From Chryseobacterium binzhouense (GTDB taxonomy: Bacteria > Bacteroidota > Bacteroidia > Flavobacteriales > Weeksellaceae): 64,000 bases of DNA. The notes beneath the pieces are model-generated. The model had not been told where the DNA came from. It saw only the letters and a list, made by a program, of their open reading frames with translations, and did not search any database. The stretch is from the NCBI RefSeq assembly GCF_007474545.1, contig NZ_VKOG01000001.1, forward strand, positions 372,001 to 436,000, written 5' to 3'. Below are positions 31,821 through 40,582 of this stretch, one piece after another. The stretch's first letter is position 1; every line of letters begins with the position of its first letter. Made by a program: the position numbers and the translations under genes.

Positions 31821-34016
31821 ATGCCCCAGTTCCCATATCAGTTTTTTCAGGAGTTTGCAGTGCGTACTCCACATTATTCGCAGAAAGATTTTCATAAAAA
31901 AATCTCAAAAGAGAAATTATCAGAGTCAGATTTTCGTGAAATCTGTATTAATCCTATTTTTCAGGAAGCCATTTATCTTGCTTCACCGGAATTATATAAG
32001 AAAATGTCTCAATGGCTGCTTTCGGAAAAAGATTTTGCTTTCAAAAATGTGCAAAAGCTTCATCATACCATTCTGAAATATTATATCAGAATGAGTACAA
32101 GAGCAACTCCGTTTGGTTTATTTTCAGGAATTGGTTTGGGCTCTTTTGACAAGTCCGATCTGAAAACTTCAGTTTCAAGAAAATTAAGAGATACTAAACT
32201 GGATATGCATTTCCTTGTATCTTTAGGCAGAAAACTAGGGAATACGAAAGAAATCAGAAGACAATTGATATATTTTCCCAATAATAGTATCTATAAGGTT
32301 GGAAAAAGAATAAGGTACATAGAGTACGAATATGTAAACAGAAAAAGAGATTATATTATTTCCTCTGCACCGTTTTCGGAAGAGCTTTTTCATTTATTAG
32401 CTTTTTCAAAGAAAGGAAAAACAATACAACAGATTGCACAATCATTAGTTGCAGAAGAAATTTCTTATACAGAAGCCGAAGAATTTGTTGAAGAATTAAT
32501 TGAAAATCAGGTCTTAGTAAGCGAATTGGAACCTGTGGTATCAGGTGAAAATTATTTCGATCATATCATTTCAATTTTAGATAAGGTTGAAACTTCAAGG
32601 GAAACAAAAATTTTAAAAGAGATTAAAGAAAAACTCTTACAACTGGATCAGGCAATAGGAAACCCTATTTCAGAATATCAGAAAATTGAGAGTTTAATTC
32701 AGTTTCTAAATACTGAATATGAGCAAAAATATCTCTTTCAGACCGATCTGTATTTTCAAAATAAATTTTATGTTTGTCCCGACACGAAAAAGAAAATTAA
32801 AGAGGGGATTATATTTTTAAATAAAATTAATTCTTATAATAAAAATACTTACATTGAAGAGTTTAAAAAAGCGTTTGCTGAACGTTATGAATCTGAGGAA
32901 ATATCTTTATCTCTTGTTTTGGATACTGAAATAGGAATTGGATACAGACAAAATACTCAAACTAGAGGAGTGCATTCTTACCTTGAAGAGCTAAAAATTC
33001 CAAGGTCTCGAAATAAAGACGAACTTGAATTTACTCTGACCCCTTTCCAAGAAGTTCTTAATCAAAAAATACAAAAAGCATCTCTAGAAAACCAACTCAT
33101 TATTGAATTTTCCGACGAAGATGTAAAAGATTTTGAAGAAAAATGGGAAGATTTACCCAAAACTTTTTCCGTAATGGCGGAGCTGATTTCCGAAAATAAC
33201 AAAGAAAAATTATCTCTCGGAGGCATTGGAGGAAGCAGTGCTGCAAATCTGCTTGGCAGATTCTGCTCCGAAAAAAGTAAAGTACAGGATTTAACTAAAA
33301 AGATTACAGATAAGGAAGAACAATTGCAAACTGACAATAATGTAATCTTAGCAGAAATAATTCATCTTCCTGATTCCAGAATTGGAAATATCATCAGAAG
33401 ACCTACTTTAAGAAAATACGAAATTACTTATCTGGCGCAGTCTGTTGTATCAGAAGAAAGACGGGTTTTTGTGAATGATCTTTATATTTCATTACAAAAT
33501 GATCACCTTATTTTAAGATCGAAAAAACTTAACAAGAAAGTTATCCCTTTTCTAACCAACGCACACAATTATCAAAATAGTTCTTCGCTTCCCGTATATA
33601 ATTTTTTATGCGATTTAAGTTCACAGAACAAACGGCGAAGTCTACATTTTAACTGGGGAGCATTAAGCCGGCTTTATCGGTTTTTACCGAGAGTTGAATA
33701 TAAAAATATTATTTTATCTAAAGCTAAATGGAGTATTACAGAGCAGGAAATACAATCTTTACAAATATTTGATAATAAAGAAGAGAAGAAAATCGTATCT
33801 GAAATACAAAACTGGAGAATTAAAAGAAATATTCCACAGTGGATTGAGTGGGTGCAGTCTGATAATATTTTGCCGATCAATCTGGGAAATTCAGATATGA
33901 TCAAAATCTTTCTGGAGATTATCCTGAAACATAAATCTGTCACAGTAGAAGAATATTTGTATCACGGCAGAGAAGATCTCAAAAAAGAGTTTGTTTTTCC
34001 AATGTTTAAAATATAA
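31821..34016 (+). CDS. Lantibiotic dehydratase LanB, glutamylation part (split form)
   Basis: 731 residues against about 1000 for full-length LanB; the missing part is encoded by the next gene. Conserved blocks include the N-terminal FAVRTPHYS, the motif RMSTRATPFGLFSGIGLGSF (90-109) and, near the middle, NVILAEIIHLPDSRIGNIIR followed by RRPTLRKYEITY. The family uses glutamyl-tRNA to glutamylate Ser/Thr of a peptide, a step before elimination to dehydro-residues. The start follows directly on the hydrolase stop. No LanC-type cyclase is encoded nearby. Confidence 0.93.
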   Translation: MPQFPYQFFQEFAVRTPHYSQKDFHKKISKEKLSESDFREICINPIFQEAIYLASPELYKKMSQWLLSEKDFAFKNVQKLHHTILKYYIRMSTRATPFGLFSGIGLGSFDKSDLKTSVSRKLRDTKLDMHFLVSLGRKLGNTKEIRRQLIYFPNNSIYKVGKRIRYIEYEYVNRKRDYIISSAPFSEELFHLLAFSKKGKTIQQIAQSLVAEEISYTEAEEFVEELIENQVLVSELEPVVSGENYFDHIISILDKVETSRETKILKEIKEKLLQLDQAIGNPISEYQKIESLIQFLNTEYEQKYLFQTDLYFQNKFYVCPDTKKKIKEGIIFLNKINSYNKNTYIEEFKKAFAERYESEEISLSLVLDTEIGIGYRQNTQTRGVHSYLEELKIPRSRNKDELEFTLTPFQEVLNQKIQKASLENQLIIEFSDEDVKDFEEKWEDLPKTFSVMAELISENNKEKLSLGGIGGSSAANLLGRFCSEKSKVQDLTKKITDKEEQLQTDNNVILAEIIHLPDSRIGNIIRRPTLRKYEITYLAQSVVSEERRVFVNDLYISLQNDHLILRSKKLNKKVIPFLTNAHNYQNSSSLPVYNFLCDLSSQNKRRSLHFNWGALSRLYRFLPRVEYKNIILSKAKWSITEQEIQSLQIFDNKEEKKIVSEIQNWRIKRNIPQWIEWVQSDNILPINLGNSDMIKIFLEIILKHKSVTVEEYLYHGREDLKKEFVFPMFKI

Positions 34017-34017
34017 T

Positions 34018-34896
34018 ATGTCAGCAAAAAGAAAATTTTTTCCGGGAAGTGAGTGGCTGTATTTTAAAGTTTATACAGGAATAAAGACCGCAGATCTGGT
34101 CTTAGAAGAATTAATGCCTTTAATTGACAGCCTTGAAGAAAGAAATCAAATCTCAAAATGGTTTTTTATACGGTATAATGATCCGAAACCCCATTTAAGA
34201 ATTCGCTTTAATTTAGCTGAAAAAGAGTTTTTTCAGTCGGTTGTGCAGGAGATAAATAACGGTTTGGAAAGTTTTTTGGAAAGTGGCGAAATATCAGACA
34301 TATCCGTCAATACATATACCAGAGAACTGGAAAGATATGGTTATAATACCATAGAAAACGCAGAAAGTTTTTTCTTTATCAACAGCAAGATTACTTTAGA
34401 ATGGCTGGAGTATGATGATGAAGAAAAGTTATTGGTCAGCATTTTTTATATCGAATGTTTGTTAAATCTGCTTAAACTTTCTATAACCGAAAAATCAGAA
34501 TGGATAAAGCGTTTTAATGATGCGTTCAAAGCAGAATTTAATGCTGACAAAAATCTTAATTCACAGCTTGATAAAAAATACAGGACATTTAAGCTGAAAT
34601 ATATTGAGTTTCTGCATTCTCCTGAATTTTCGTCAGAAAGAAATCAGATTGTATCAAATCTTTTTAATATAGAAAGTGATATTCAGGTTATTTTAAGTAA
34701 AAATAAAACGAATAGCCTTGATGTCAATCTACCATCATTTTTTCAAAGCATTTTTCATATGAATATCAACCGCCTTTTTGTTTCAGACCAAAGGCTTTTT
34801 GAAATGGTTGTTTACGATTTTTTAAACAGGCATTGTAAAAGCCTTCTATATCTTAACTCTAAAACAACCTCAGCTGCTGCTCCTTTGTCCCCGTAA
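34018..34896 (+). CDS. SpaB_C / thiopeptide-type elimination protein (second half of split LanB)
   Basis: About 292 residues from MSAKRKFFPGSEWLYFKVYT, one base after the LanB stop; the earlier in-frame ATG overlaps LanB. Family blocks: GSEWLYFKVYTG, KWFFIRYNDPKPHLRIRF, NTYTRELERYG and FHMNINRLFVSDQRLFEMVV. In full-length LanB this domain removes the glutamate to give dehydroalanine or dehydrobutyrine. Stand-alone relatives can also carry out other chemistry, such as cycloaddition in thiopeptides. The last ten residues (TTSAAAPLSP) overlap the antisense end of the convergent radical SAM gene. Confidence 0.9.
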   Translation: MSAKRKFFPGSEWLYFKVYTGIKTADLVLEELMPLIDSLEERNQISKWFFIRYNDPKPHLRIRFNLAEKEFFQSVVQEINNGLESFLESGEISDISVNTYTRELERYGYNTIENAESFFFINSKITLEWLEYDDEEKLLVSIFYIECLLNLLKLSITEKSEWIKRFNDAFKAEFNADKNLNSQLDKKYRTFKLKYIEFLHSPEFSSERNQIVSNLFNIESDIQVILSKNKTNSLDVNLPSFFQSIFHMNINRLFVSDQRLFEMVVYDFLNRHCKSLLYLNSKTTSAAAPLSP

Positions 34897-35902
34897 AGCC
34901 ATCCGTTGAAAGCTTCGGAAACTCTTTTCCATCAAAGAATTTTTTTCTGCCGATTTTAAAAGTATTGTGAATCATTTCGGCAATATTTCCTTTACCTTTC
35001 TGTCGGTCAAAGTATCTTTTTTCGCCCAGTTTTCCGCCATGCATAGACTTTATTAAATTTAAAACCTTTTGTGCACGATCAGGAAATGCATTTTCAATCC
35101 ATTGTACAAAAACAGGTTCTACCGTATCGTTCAGCCTTACCAATGTGTAACCAAAACTTTGTGCGCCTGCTTCTGAAATAGCTTTTAAAATAGCTAAAGG
35201 CTCATCACTGTTAAGTCCCGGAATGATTGGTGCTACCATAACATGCGTGGGAATTCCGTTTTCTGACAGAATCTCAATTGCCTTCAGTTTATTTTTCGCA
35301 GAACTCGTTCGTGGTTCCATCTTTCTGCGCAGATCCTCGTTTATGGTCGGAATACTAAGAGATACAGAAACTAAATTCTGTTCTGCCATCGGTTTTAAAA
35401 TATCCAAATCCCGCAGCACCAAAGCATTTTTCGTTAAAACATTGACAGGATGTCGGTAATCAAGACAAACCTGTAAAAGCTGTCTGGTAATTTCAAATTG
35501 TCTTTCGGCAGGTTGATAGCAGTCTGTATTTCCGGAAAGCAGAATCGGAAAAGGTTGGTACCCTCTTTTCTTGAAAAATTTCTCCAGCAATTCCGGAGCA
35601 TTTTTCTTTACCATTATTTTTCTTTCAAAATCAATTCCTGCACTGTAACCCCAATATTCGTGGGTGGGTCTTGCAAAACAGTAGGAACAGCCGTGTTCAC
35701 AGCCTTGATAAGGATTCATGGAATATTCCATAGGTAAATCTTCACTTTTTACCTTATTGACAATCGTTTTAGGAAAAATCTCCGTGAAAGTAGTTTTTAT
35801 GGATTCTAAATCTTCATCATCAGGTTCATAGGTAAATCTGTCGAAACGGTTATTAACATTCCGTTGCGCTCCCTGACCTTTTTTGAAATTTTCGTTCTGC
35901 AT
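34859..35902 (-). CDS. PA0069-family radical SAM protein
   Basis: 347 residues. The SAM cluster motif CEHGCSYC has Cys68, Cys72 and Cys75 in MNPYQGCEHGCSYCFARPTH; then LSGNTDCYQPAERQ, VLTKNALVLRDLDIL and MVAPIIPGLNSDE, all typical of the PA0069/spore-photoproduct-lyase-like group. The C-terminus (about 275-347) is basic. The exact reaction of PA0069 proteins is not established. It is convergent with, and overlaps by 38 bases, the split LanB partner gene; nothing links it to the peptide pathway except position. Confidence 0.9.
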   Translation of the reverse strand: MQNENFKKGQGAQRNVNNRFDRFTYEPDDEDLESIKTTFTEIFPKTIVNKVKSEDLPMEYSMNPYQGCEHGCSYCFARPTHEYWGYSAGIDFERKIMVKKNAPELLEKFFKKRGYQPFPILLSGNTDCYQPAERQFEITRQLLQVCLDYRHPVNVLTKNALVLRDLDILKPMAEQNLVSVSLSIPTINEDLRRKMEPRTSSAKNKLKAIEILSENGIPTHVMVAPIIPGLNSDEPLAILKAISEAGAQSFGYTLVRLNDTVEPVFVQWIENAFPDRAQKVLNLIKSMHGGKLGEKRYFDRQKGKGNIAEMIHNTFKIGRKKFFDGKEFPKLSTDGFTGTKEQQLRLF

Positions 35903-36040
35903 ATTTTTATAAACGTAAAAATAGGCTTAGAAGTATTGAAAATAATAAGTTTTAACAGGATAGTTTTCCACAAAAAATCCGAAATCAAAAAATGATTCCG
36001 GATTTTAAAAAATTATATTCTTACTATTTCTTACGGGTCG

Positions 36041-36232
36041 CTACTTAAGGGCATAAAATTCTATTCCATGATCATCATCAGAATTTTTGTTGTCAAAATG
36101 TCTGTGATAATCAGAGTAATAGTCGTTATATTTTCTATTTTTCTTAGATAATATTTTTTTTACGCCAAAAAAACTCAAAACTGCCAAAAGTCCTACGCCT
36201 CCTGCCAGTAAAACTCCTACTTCTTTTTTCAT
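36041..36232 (-). CDS. Small single-pass membrane protein
   Basis: 63 residues. MKKEVGVLLAGGVGLLAVLS begins a Gly/Leu/Val-rich membrane segment (about 5-26), followed by a basic stretch and a polar Asp/Tyr/His-rich tail (NDYYSDYHRHFDNKNSDDDH). The frame sits alone between two larger genes and has a normal start. No family known to me. Confidence 0.55.
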   Translation of the reverse strand: MKKEVGVLLAGGVGLLAVLSFFGVKKILSKKNRKYNDYYSDYHRHFDNKNSDDDHGIEFYALK

Positions 36233-36417
36233 ATGTAGATATTATTTAATGTTCCAAGATCAATAAGATTTAAAGAAATATTACCGATCTGTTTCAAACT
36301 ATATCAAATAATATACCTTTTTGTTTTTTAATTAATGATAAATTTTGTTAATTATCAAAATAATGCTTTCAGTGTTTTATGGTTTAAAAATTGTACTAAA
36401 CATAAAAAAATATTATT

Positions 36418-36762
36418 ATGGAAAGTTCAGAAAACATAGACAGAATGACAACGCTTACCGGTGTCATGGAAACTTTAAGACAAAGAGGAATTCACAGAGA
36501 ATTCAGAATGAATGAAGACTGCGAAATGAAATATGAAGGATCAGACAAAAACTATAAGCCGGAGGAGCTTAGAATTGTAAAAACATACAGGTTTGAAGGT
36601 CCGAGTAATCCTGATGATAATGCTGTTTTGTATGTAGTGCAGGATGCCGAAAAAAACATAGGAATCATTCTTGATTCTTATGGAGCAGACAGCAATTATC
36701 CGGGTCAGGAATTTGATGCTTTCCTAAGAGATATTCCTATTGAAGAAAGCGATGAGTACTAA
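36418..36762 (+). CDS. Small conserved Bacteroidota protein of unknown function
   Basis: 114 residues, soluble, acidic. The order MTTLTGVMETLRQRGIHREF, then EELRIVKTYRFEGPSNPDDN, then AVLYVVQDAEKNIGIILDSY is that of a small conserved protein widespread in Bacteroidota. It is often mis-named as phosphoribosylpyrophosphate synthetase in databases (from memory); it has none of that enzyme's motifs. A strong terminator follows. Confidence 0.8.
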   Translation: MESSENIDRMTTLTGVMETLRQRGIHREFRMNEDCEMKYEGSDKNYKPEELRIVKTYRFEGPSNPDDNAVLYVVQDAEKNIGIILDSYGADSNYPGQEFDAFLRDIPIEESDEY

Positions 36763-36787
36763 TTTTTAATTCATATTAGCATAAAAG

Positions 36788-36818
36788 AACATCCCGAAAT
36801 ATTCACTTTCGGGATGTT
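36788..36818 (+). terminator. Bidirectional rho-independent terminator
   Basis: Perfect 12-bp stem AACATCCCGAAA / TTTCGGGATGTT, 7-base loop, followed by TTATTTTAA on the plus strand. It lies between convergent genes and can serve both. Confidence 0.88.
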
Positions 36819-36862
36819 TTATTTTAAACTTTTCTACGGTATAATTCAGGTTTTAGCTATTT

Positions 36863-39370
36863 TTATTTTTTTGAAGACTCATTTTTCGTATTGTTTTTAG
36901 CTTTATCGGGATTGATTCCTAATAAAGTTTTTTTCAAACCACTTTCCACACCTTTCCAAAACATATTGAAAAAAGATTTTGTAGGATCTCTTTCCACACC
37001 TTCTACGATCACAGATTCGGGAAACTGACCGGAGTCTGTTTTAATAAAGATATTGGCAACCGCACTTAGGAGATTCTTTTTTTCTTTGCTTTTTTTGTCT
37101 AAAACAGAGATCTTTAAATCTTTGTGTTTGATATTGAATGTTCCACCGATTCCCTCCGGATTGCCTTTAAAGTTAAAAAGCATTTGCTGAATAGATCCTG
37201 TTGCCGAAACACTCATATAAGGAACAATAAACGAATTTAGTGCGACAGCCGGAATATTGTCTAAATTTCCTGAAATCGCAAAACGGTCACTCTGATCAGC
37301 AGTATTAAAAGTCCAGTTTACCGCCAACGGCGATGTATTCATAAACTTACAGTCAATCTTTATACTAACCTGAGTGGGTTTCCCCTTCATTTTTGCTGAA
37401 TTGAGATTATTAACATTCATATTAAAATTACTGAAAGTCAATTTTCCAGGGCCACTGCTTTTCGGAGTGTCTTCTTCATATTCTAAAGTCGAATTTTTAA
37501 GTTGAAGATTAGTGACAAACATGGGAATTTTAATGGTTCGCAATAACTTTGAATATAAAGGCTTTATTTTCGGATCATCTTCCGGAATTTTACTTCTGAA
37601 AATATTGGCATTTGCAGACTGAATGATAACTTGTGATGCATAAAATGATTTATTTTCGGAAAATAAATCCCAGTTGCCCTGCGCGGATATCTGATCTGCT
37701 TTAATATCATACAGATCCTGTTCTACAGGAATCATTCTTATAAATTCCGCTCTTGATACAAGCGGAATCATTGCAAAACGATTGATCTGAAGTTTATTTT
37801 GATCTAAACTCAATGCGGCCGTTTTCATCTGATAGAACTTAGTTTTGTAACTGAAATCGTTTGCAGTAATATGATAATTTTTTACTTTCACAGCCATTCC
37901 GTCTTTTGCAGAATTATCTGTTAGTTCAAGATTTTCAATAGAAGCATTAAGATTATTGAGACTTAAAGGTTGCTGGTTACTCTCATAAGTAATATTGGAA
38001 TTTTTAAGATCAATTTTTCCAATTTTAATGGGAAAATTAATTCCTTTTGCTGAATTTTTCTTTTTTTGTGACGTTTTTGAAGAGGCTATTTTACCGTTTA
38101 CGCCATCAATAAAAATATCATTTACATCCAGATTGAGTTTTTTATTTTTAAAATCAAACGTATTGATGTTGAATTTTATCAGGTTGGTTTTAAAATCCAT
38201 TACCAGATCAGAGTTTGTAGGTTTGGCGATAATGTTTTTAATATGACCGCTTTTGGGTGTTAAACTGAAACTTTCTGCATACAGATTCTGTTGGTCATTG
38301 TAATAGATTCCGTTTCCCGAAATTTTGAAATCTTTATATAAAACAGGAATCACTTCTTCCGAACTCTCTTTAGTCATCTGCAATTCGGAAATGTCCATAT
38401 TCAGATCCTGTGCAAAAAAGAAATCTTTTGCATTCGTTTTCACCATCTGTATTTTTGCATGGCTCACTTTTACATTTTTCAGATCAAGTTCAAAACTTTT
38501 TTCCTTTACTGCCTTTTTAACCGAGACACCGGTGTCATAAGTTCTTATAAATGGGTTTACAAAGATGGCGTTGGCGAGAGAAACTTTATTTTTTTTGAGA
38601 AAAATATCCTTGAAAGTCATTTTGGGAACCATAAACTGAAACATTTTAGATTTTTCAGGATATGTTTTCTTAAACTGCTCAAATGAAATCAGCGGTTGAA
38701 GATGAAAATTCTCAACAGAAATTTGACCGTTGGTGGTTGCAATTTTAGCAATTTTAAGCTCATAAATATCATCGGGCTGAAAAAAGAAATTTTTTCCCTT
38801 AATTTTATACTGGTCAAAAATTACAGGAAGTTTTTCTTCAACAGATTCTTCCGTTAATTGAAGGTTTTCCACATAGAGATTAAGCTCTTCCACACCAACG
38901 AATTTTTGTCTGGTATGACGGAAAACAGCAATAGTTCCGTCATTGATTCTGATGTTTTCAAATTTAACCGGATTGGGCTTTTTACCTGTTTTTTTATCAA
39001 TAGGTTTTGCAAGAATAATATTTAAGTTGGGTTTAGAAAGCAAAAGATCATTGGAGCTTATTATTTTATTAAACACAGCATCGTAGATCCCAAAACGACT
39101 GACTTTTAGTGTATCAATCGTTCCCTGAAGTCCTATAACCGAAGTATTTGTCGGGTTTTTATTATTAACAGTAACTCCGGTTGCAAGAATATTTCCTGTT
39201 CCCAAGTCTACATTCAAAGATTTATAAGTTACTCGGTAAACCGTATTTTTCTTAATATAGTCTGGAAGTTGGGTTTTGAGCCAGATATTTAAGCCAAAAT
39301 TTGCCAGTAAAATTATTCCCAGCAATATGCCAAAGCCAATAAGAAGCTTCTTAACCCAAGGTTTTTTCAT
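36863..39370 (-). CDS. Large AsmA-like/DUF748-like envelope protein
   Basis: 835 residues. One membrane anchor (MKKPWVKKLLIGFGILLGII) is followed by a periplasmic region of repeated beta-strand units. Units recur with similar sequence: FENIRINDGTIAVFRHTR, LKNVKVSHAKIQMVKTNA, IGKIDLKNSNITYESNQQPL and LQLKNSTLEYEEDTP. This repeated layout is typical of AsmA/TamB-like bridge proteins, which in other bacteria take part in moving lipids to the outer membrane or in envelope homeostasis. The C-terminus is Lys/Asn-rich. Assigned by repeat pattern only. Confidence 0.72.
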   Translation of the reverse strand: MKKPWVKKLLIGFGILLGIILLANFGLNIWLKTQLPDYIKKNTVYRVTYKSLNVDLGTGNILATGVTVNNKNPTNTSVIGLQGTIDTLKVSRFGIYDAVFNKIISSNDLLLSKPNLNIILAKPIDKKTGKKPNPVKFENIRINDGTIAVFRHTRQKFVGVEELNLYVENLQLTEESVEEKLPVIFDQYKIKGKNFFFQPDDIYELKIAKIATTNGQISVENFHLQPLISFEQFKKTYPEKSKMFQFMVPKMTFKDIFLKKNKVSLANAIFVNPFIRTYDTGVSVKKAVKEKSFELDLKNVKVSHAKIQMVKTNAKDFFFAQDLNMDISELQMTKESSEEVIPVLYKDFKISGNGIYYNDQQNLYAESFSLTPKSGHIKNIIAKPTNSDLVMDFKTNLIKFNINTFDFKNKKLNLDVNDIFIDGVNGKIASSKTSQKKKNSAKGINFPIKIGKIDLKNSNITYESNQQPLSLNNLNASIENLELTDNSAKDGMAVKVKNYHITANDFSYKTKFYQMKTAALSLDQNKLQINRFAMIPLVSRAEFIRMIPVEQDLYDIKADQISAQGNWDLFSENKSFYASQVIIQSANANIFRSKIPEDDPKIKPLYSKLLRTIKIPMFVTNLQLKNSTLEYEEDTPKSSGPGKLTFSNFNMNVNNLNSAKMKGKPTQVSIKIDCKFMNTSPLAVNWTFNTADQSDRFAISGNLDNIPAVALNSFIVPYMSVSATGSIQQMLFNFKGNPEGIGGTFNIKHKDLKISVLDKKSKEKKNLLSAVANIFIKTDSGQFPESVIVEGVERDPTKSFFNMFWKGVESGLKKTLLGINPDKAKNNTKNESSKK

Positions 39371-39397
39371 GATTATATCTTGTTTTTCATTAAATTA

Positions 39398-40189
39398 TTA
39401 GATTTTCAATTCTACTAAATATCCTTCATGTCCTCTTACATTCATGAAATTTCCGCCTTCAAAAGCTAAATACTGCCCTTTTATTCCGGTAAGTCTTCCT
39501 ATAAATTCAGGGTTTTTATCCAGTGTAAAAGAAGTTACTTTTTCAGGTTTGTCAAACGGATAATCAAACTTCCAGAGATTTTCTCCTTCCGAATAAAATT
39601 TTTGGAAATCTTCAGGAAAGTATTCTTTAATCTTCTGCTGAAAATCTGCTAAATCCATTTCGCCTTCAAAATCATCCTGAAGCATTTTTTTCCAGCTTGT
39701 TTTATCTGCAACATGTTGTTTTAGGGCGACTTCTATCATGCCTGCTTCATAGCGGTTTTCTGTTCTGGCAATAGGAAGAGCAAAAGTCGCTCCCTGATCA
39801 ATCCATCGTGTCGGAATTTGGGTGTTTCTTGTTACTCCTACTTTCACATCACCTGTGTAAGCCAGATATACGGTATGTGGCTGCAGTTGGATTTCTTTCT
39901 CAACATTCAAATCCCGTTCCGCAATTCCAAGATGTGCAGTAGAAAGTTCAGGACGAATGATCGTATCACTTGCATAAGGGCTTTCAAAAAAGCAGTTTTT
40001 GCAGAATCCCATTCTGTAAACTGTTTTGTCTAATCCGCAATTGACGCATTGGTAACCAATATGTCTTATGGTTAATTCTTTGCCGAACAGCTCATTCATG
40101 TGAATCAAATCATTGGAAAGATTAAGATAATACTGAATAGGCTCATCATTGAAGCTCGTCATTTTTAAAATTTGTCCCTGAAACTGCAT
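39398..40189 (-). CDS. DUF2797 family protein
   Basis: 263 residues. The N-terminal part has two CxxC pairs (Cys48/51 in YQCVNCGLD and Cys63/66 in GFCKNCFFESPYASD), a likely zinc site. The central block VYLAYTGDVKVGVTRNTQIP, then TRWIDQGATFALPIARTENR, resembles a GIY-YIG-like module and is the family hallmark. A nucleic-acid role is plausible but unproven. The start at 40189 is kept, though the internal Met10 is possible. Confidence 0.85.
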   Translation of the reverse strand: MQFQGQILKMTSFNDEPIQYYLNLSNDLIHMNELFGKELTIRHIGYQCVNCGLDKTVYRMGFCKNCFFESPYASDTIIRPELSTAHLGIAERDLNVEKEIQLQPHTVYLAYTGDVKVGVTRNTQIPTRWIDQGATFALPIARTENRYEAGMIEVALKQHVADKTSWKKMLQDDFEGEMDLADFQQKIKEYFPEDFQKFYSEGENLWKFDYPFDKPEKVTSFTLDKNPEFIGRLTGIKGQYLAFEGGNFMNVRGHEGYLVELKI

Positions 40190-40582
40190 GTTTTAAAATT
40201 TTAAATAAATATAGAAATTAAAATTTACTTTGATTTGTTCTATTTCACATAAAATAACATGGTAATCCCAAGCTAAAATTTTAAGGGATTGAGAATAAAT
40301 CTTTTTTAGAGTAGGTTTTATGTTAAAATATCAGTTAAATACTTTTGGTTTTTGTTCTCATATTAATGTATAGAAAGTTCTTTTTATAAGTTAATTTTAT
40401 TGCGTTTAAGTTGTAAATGGTTGTTTTTCAATATTTTAATTGTTGTATATTAAATGTATATATATAAGATTTATGAACTAATTGTTAACATTTTTAAATT
40501 AGGCATGTTAAGATTCTTAAAGAATAATATGACAGCGCTTATTTAAGACAGCATAATAAAACTTAAAAAAATTATATAAATC
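40190..40582. other. Non-coding leader region of the beta-glucan locus
   Basis: AT-rich with no gene. The only recognisable element is TACTTTTG (40340-40347), an exact TAnnTTTG box on the plus strand without a clear -33 partner; transcription from it would give a leader of about 230 bases. A purine/pyrimidine-alternating TATATATA stretch lies near 40455. No strong hairpin was seen. Confidence 0.4.

Noticed and set aside
27096-34896. Classical lanthipeptide cluster
   Set aside because: The LanB-linked precursor has no Cys and no LanC is visible, so ring formation is not supported. The four-Cys peptide sits with redox enzymes instead, on the other arm.
36418-36762. Phosphoribosylpyrophosphate synthetase
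   Set aside because: This name is attached to such small proteins in some annotations, but the 114-residue protein lacks all PRPP synthetase motifs.
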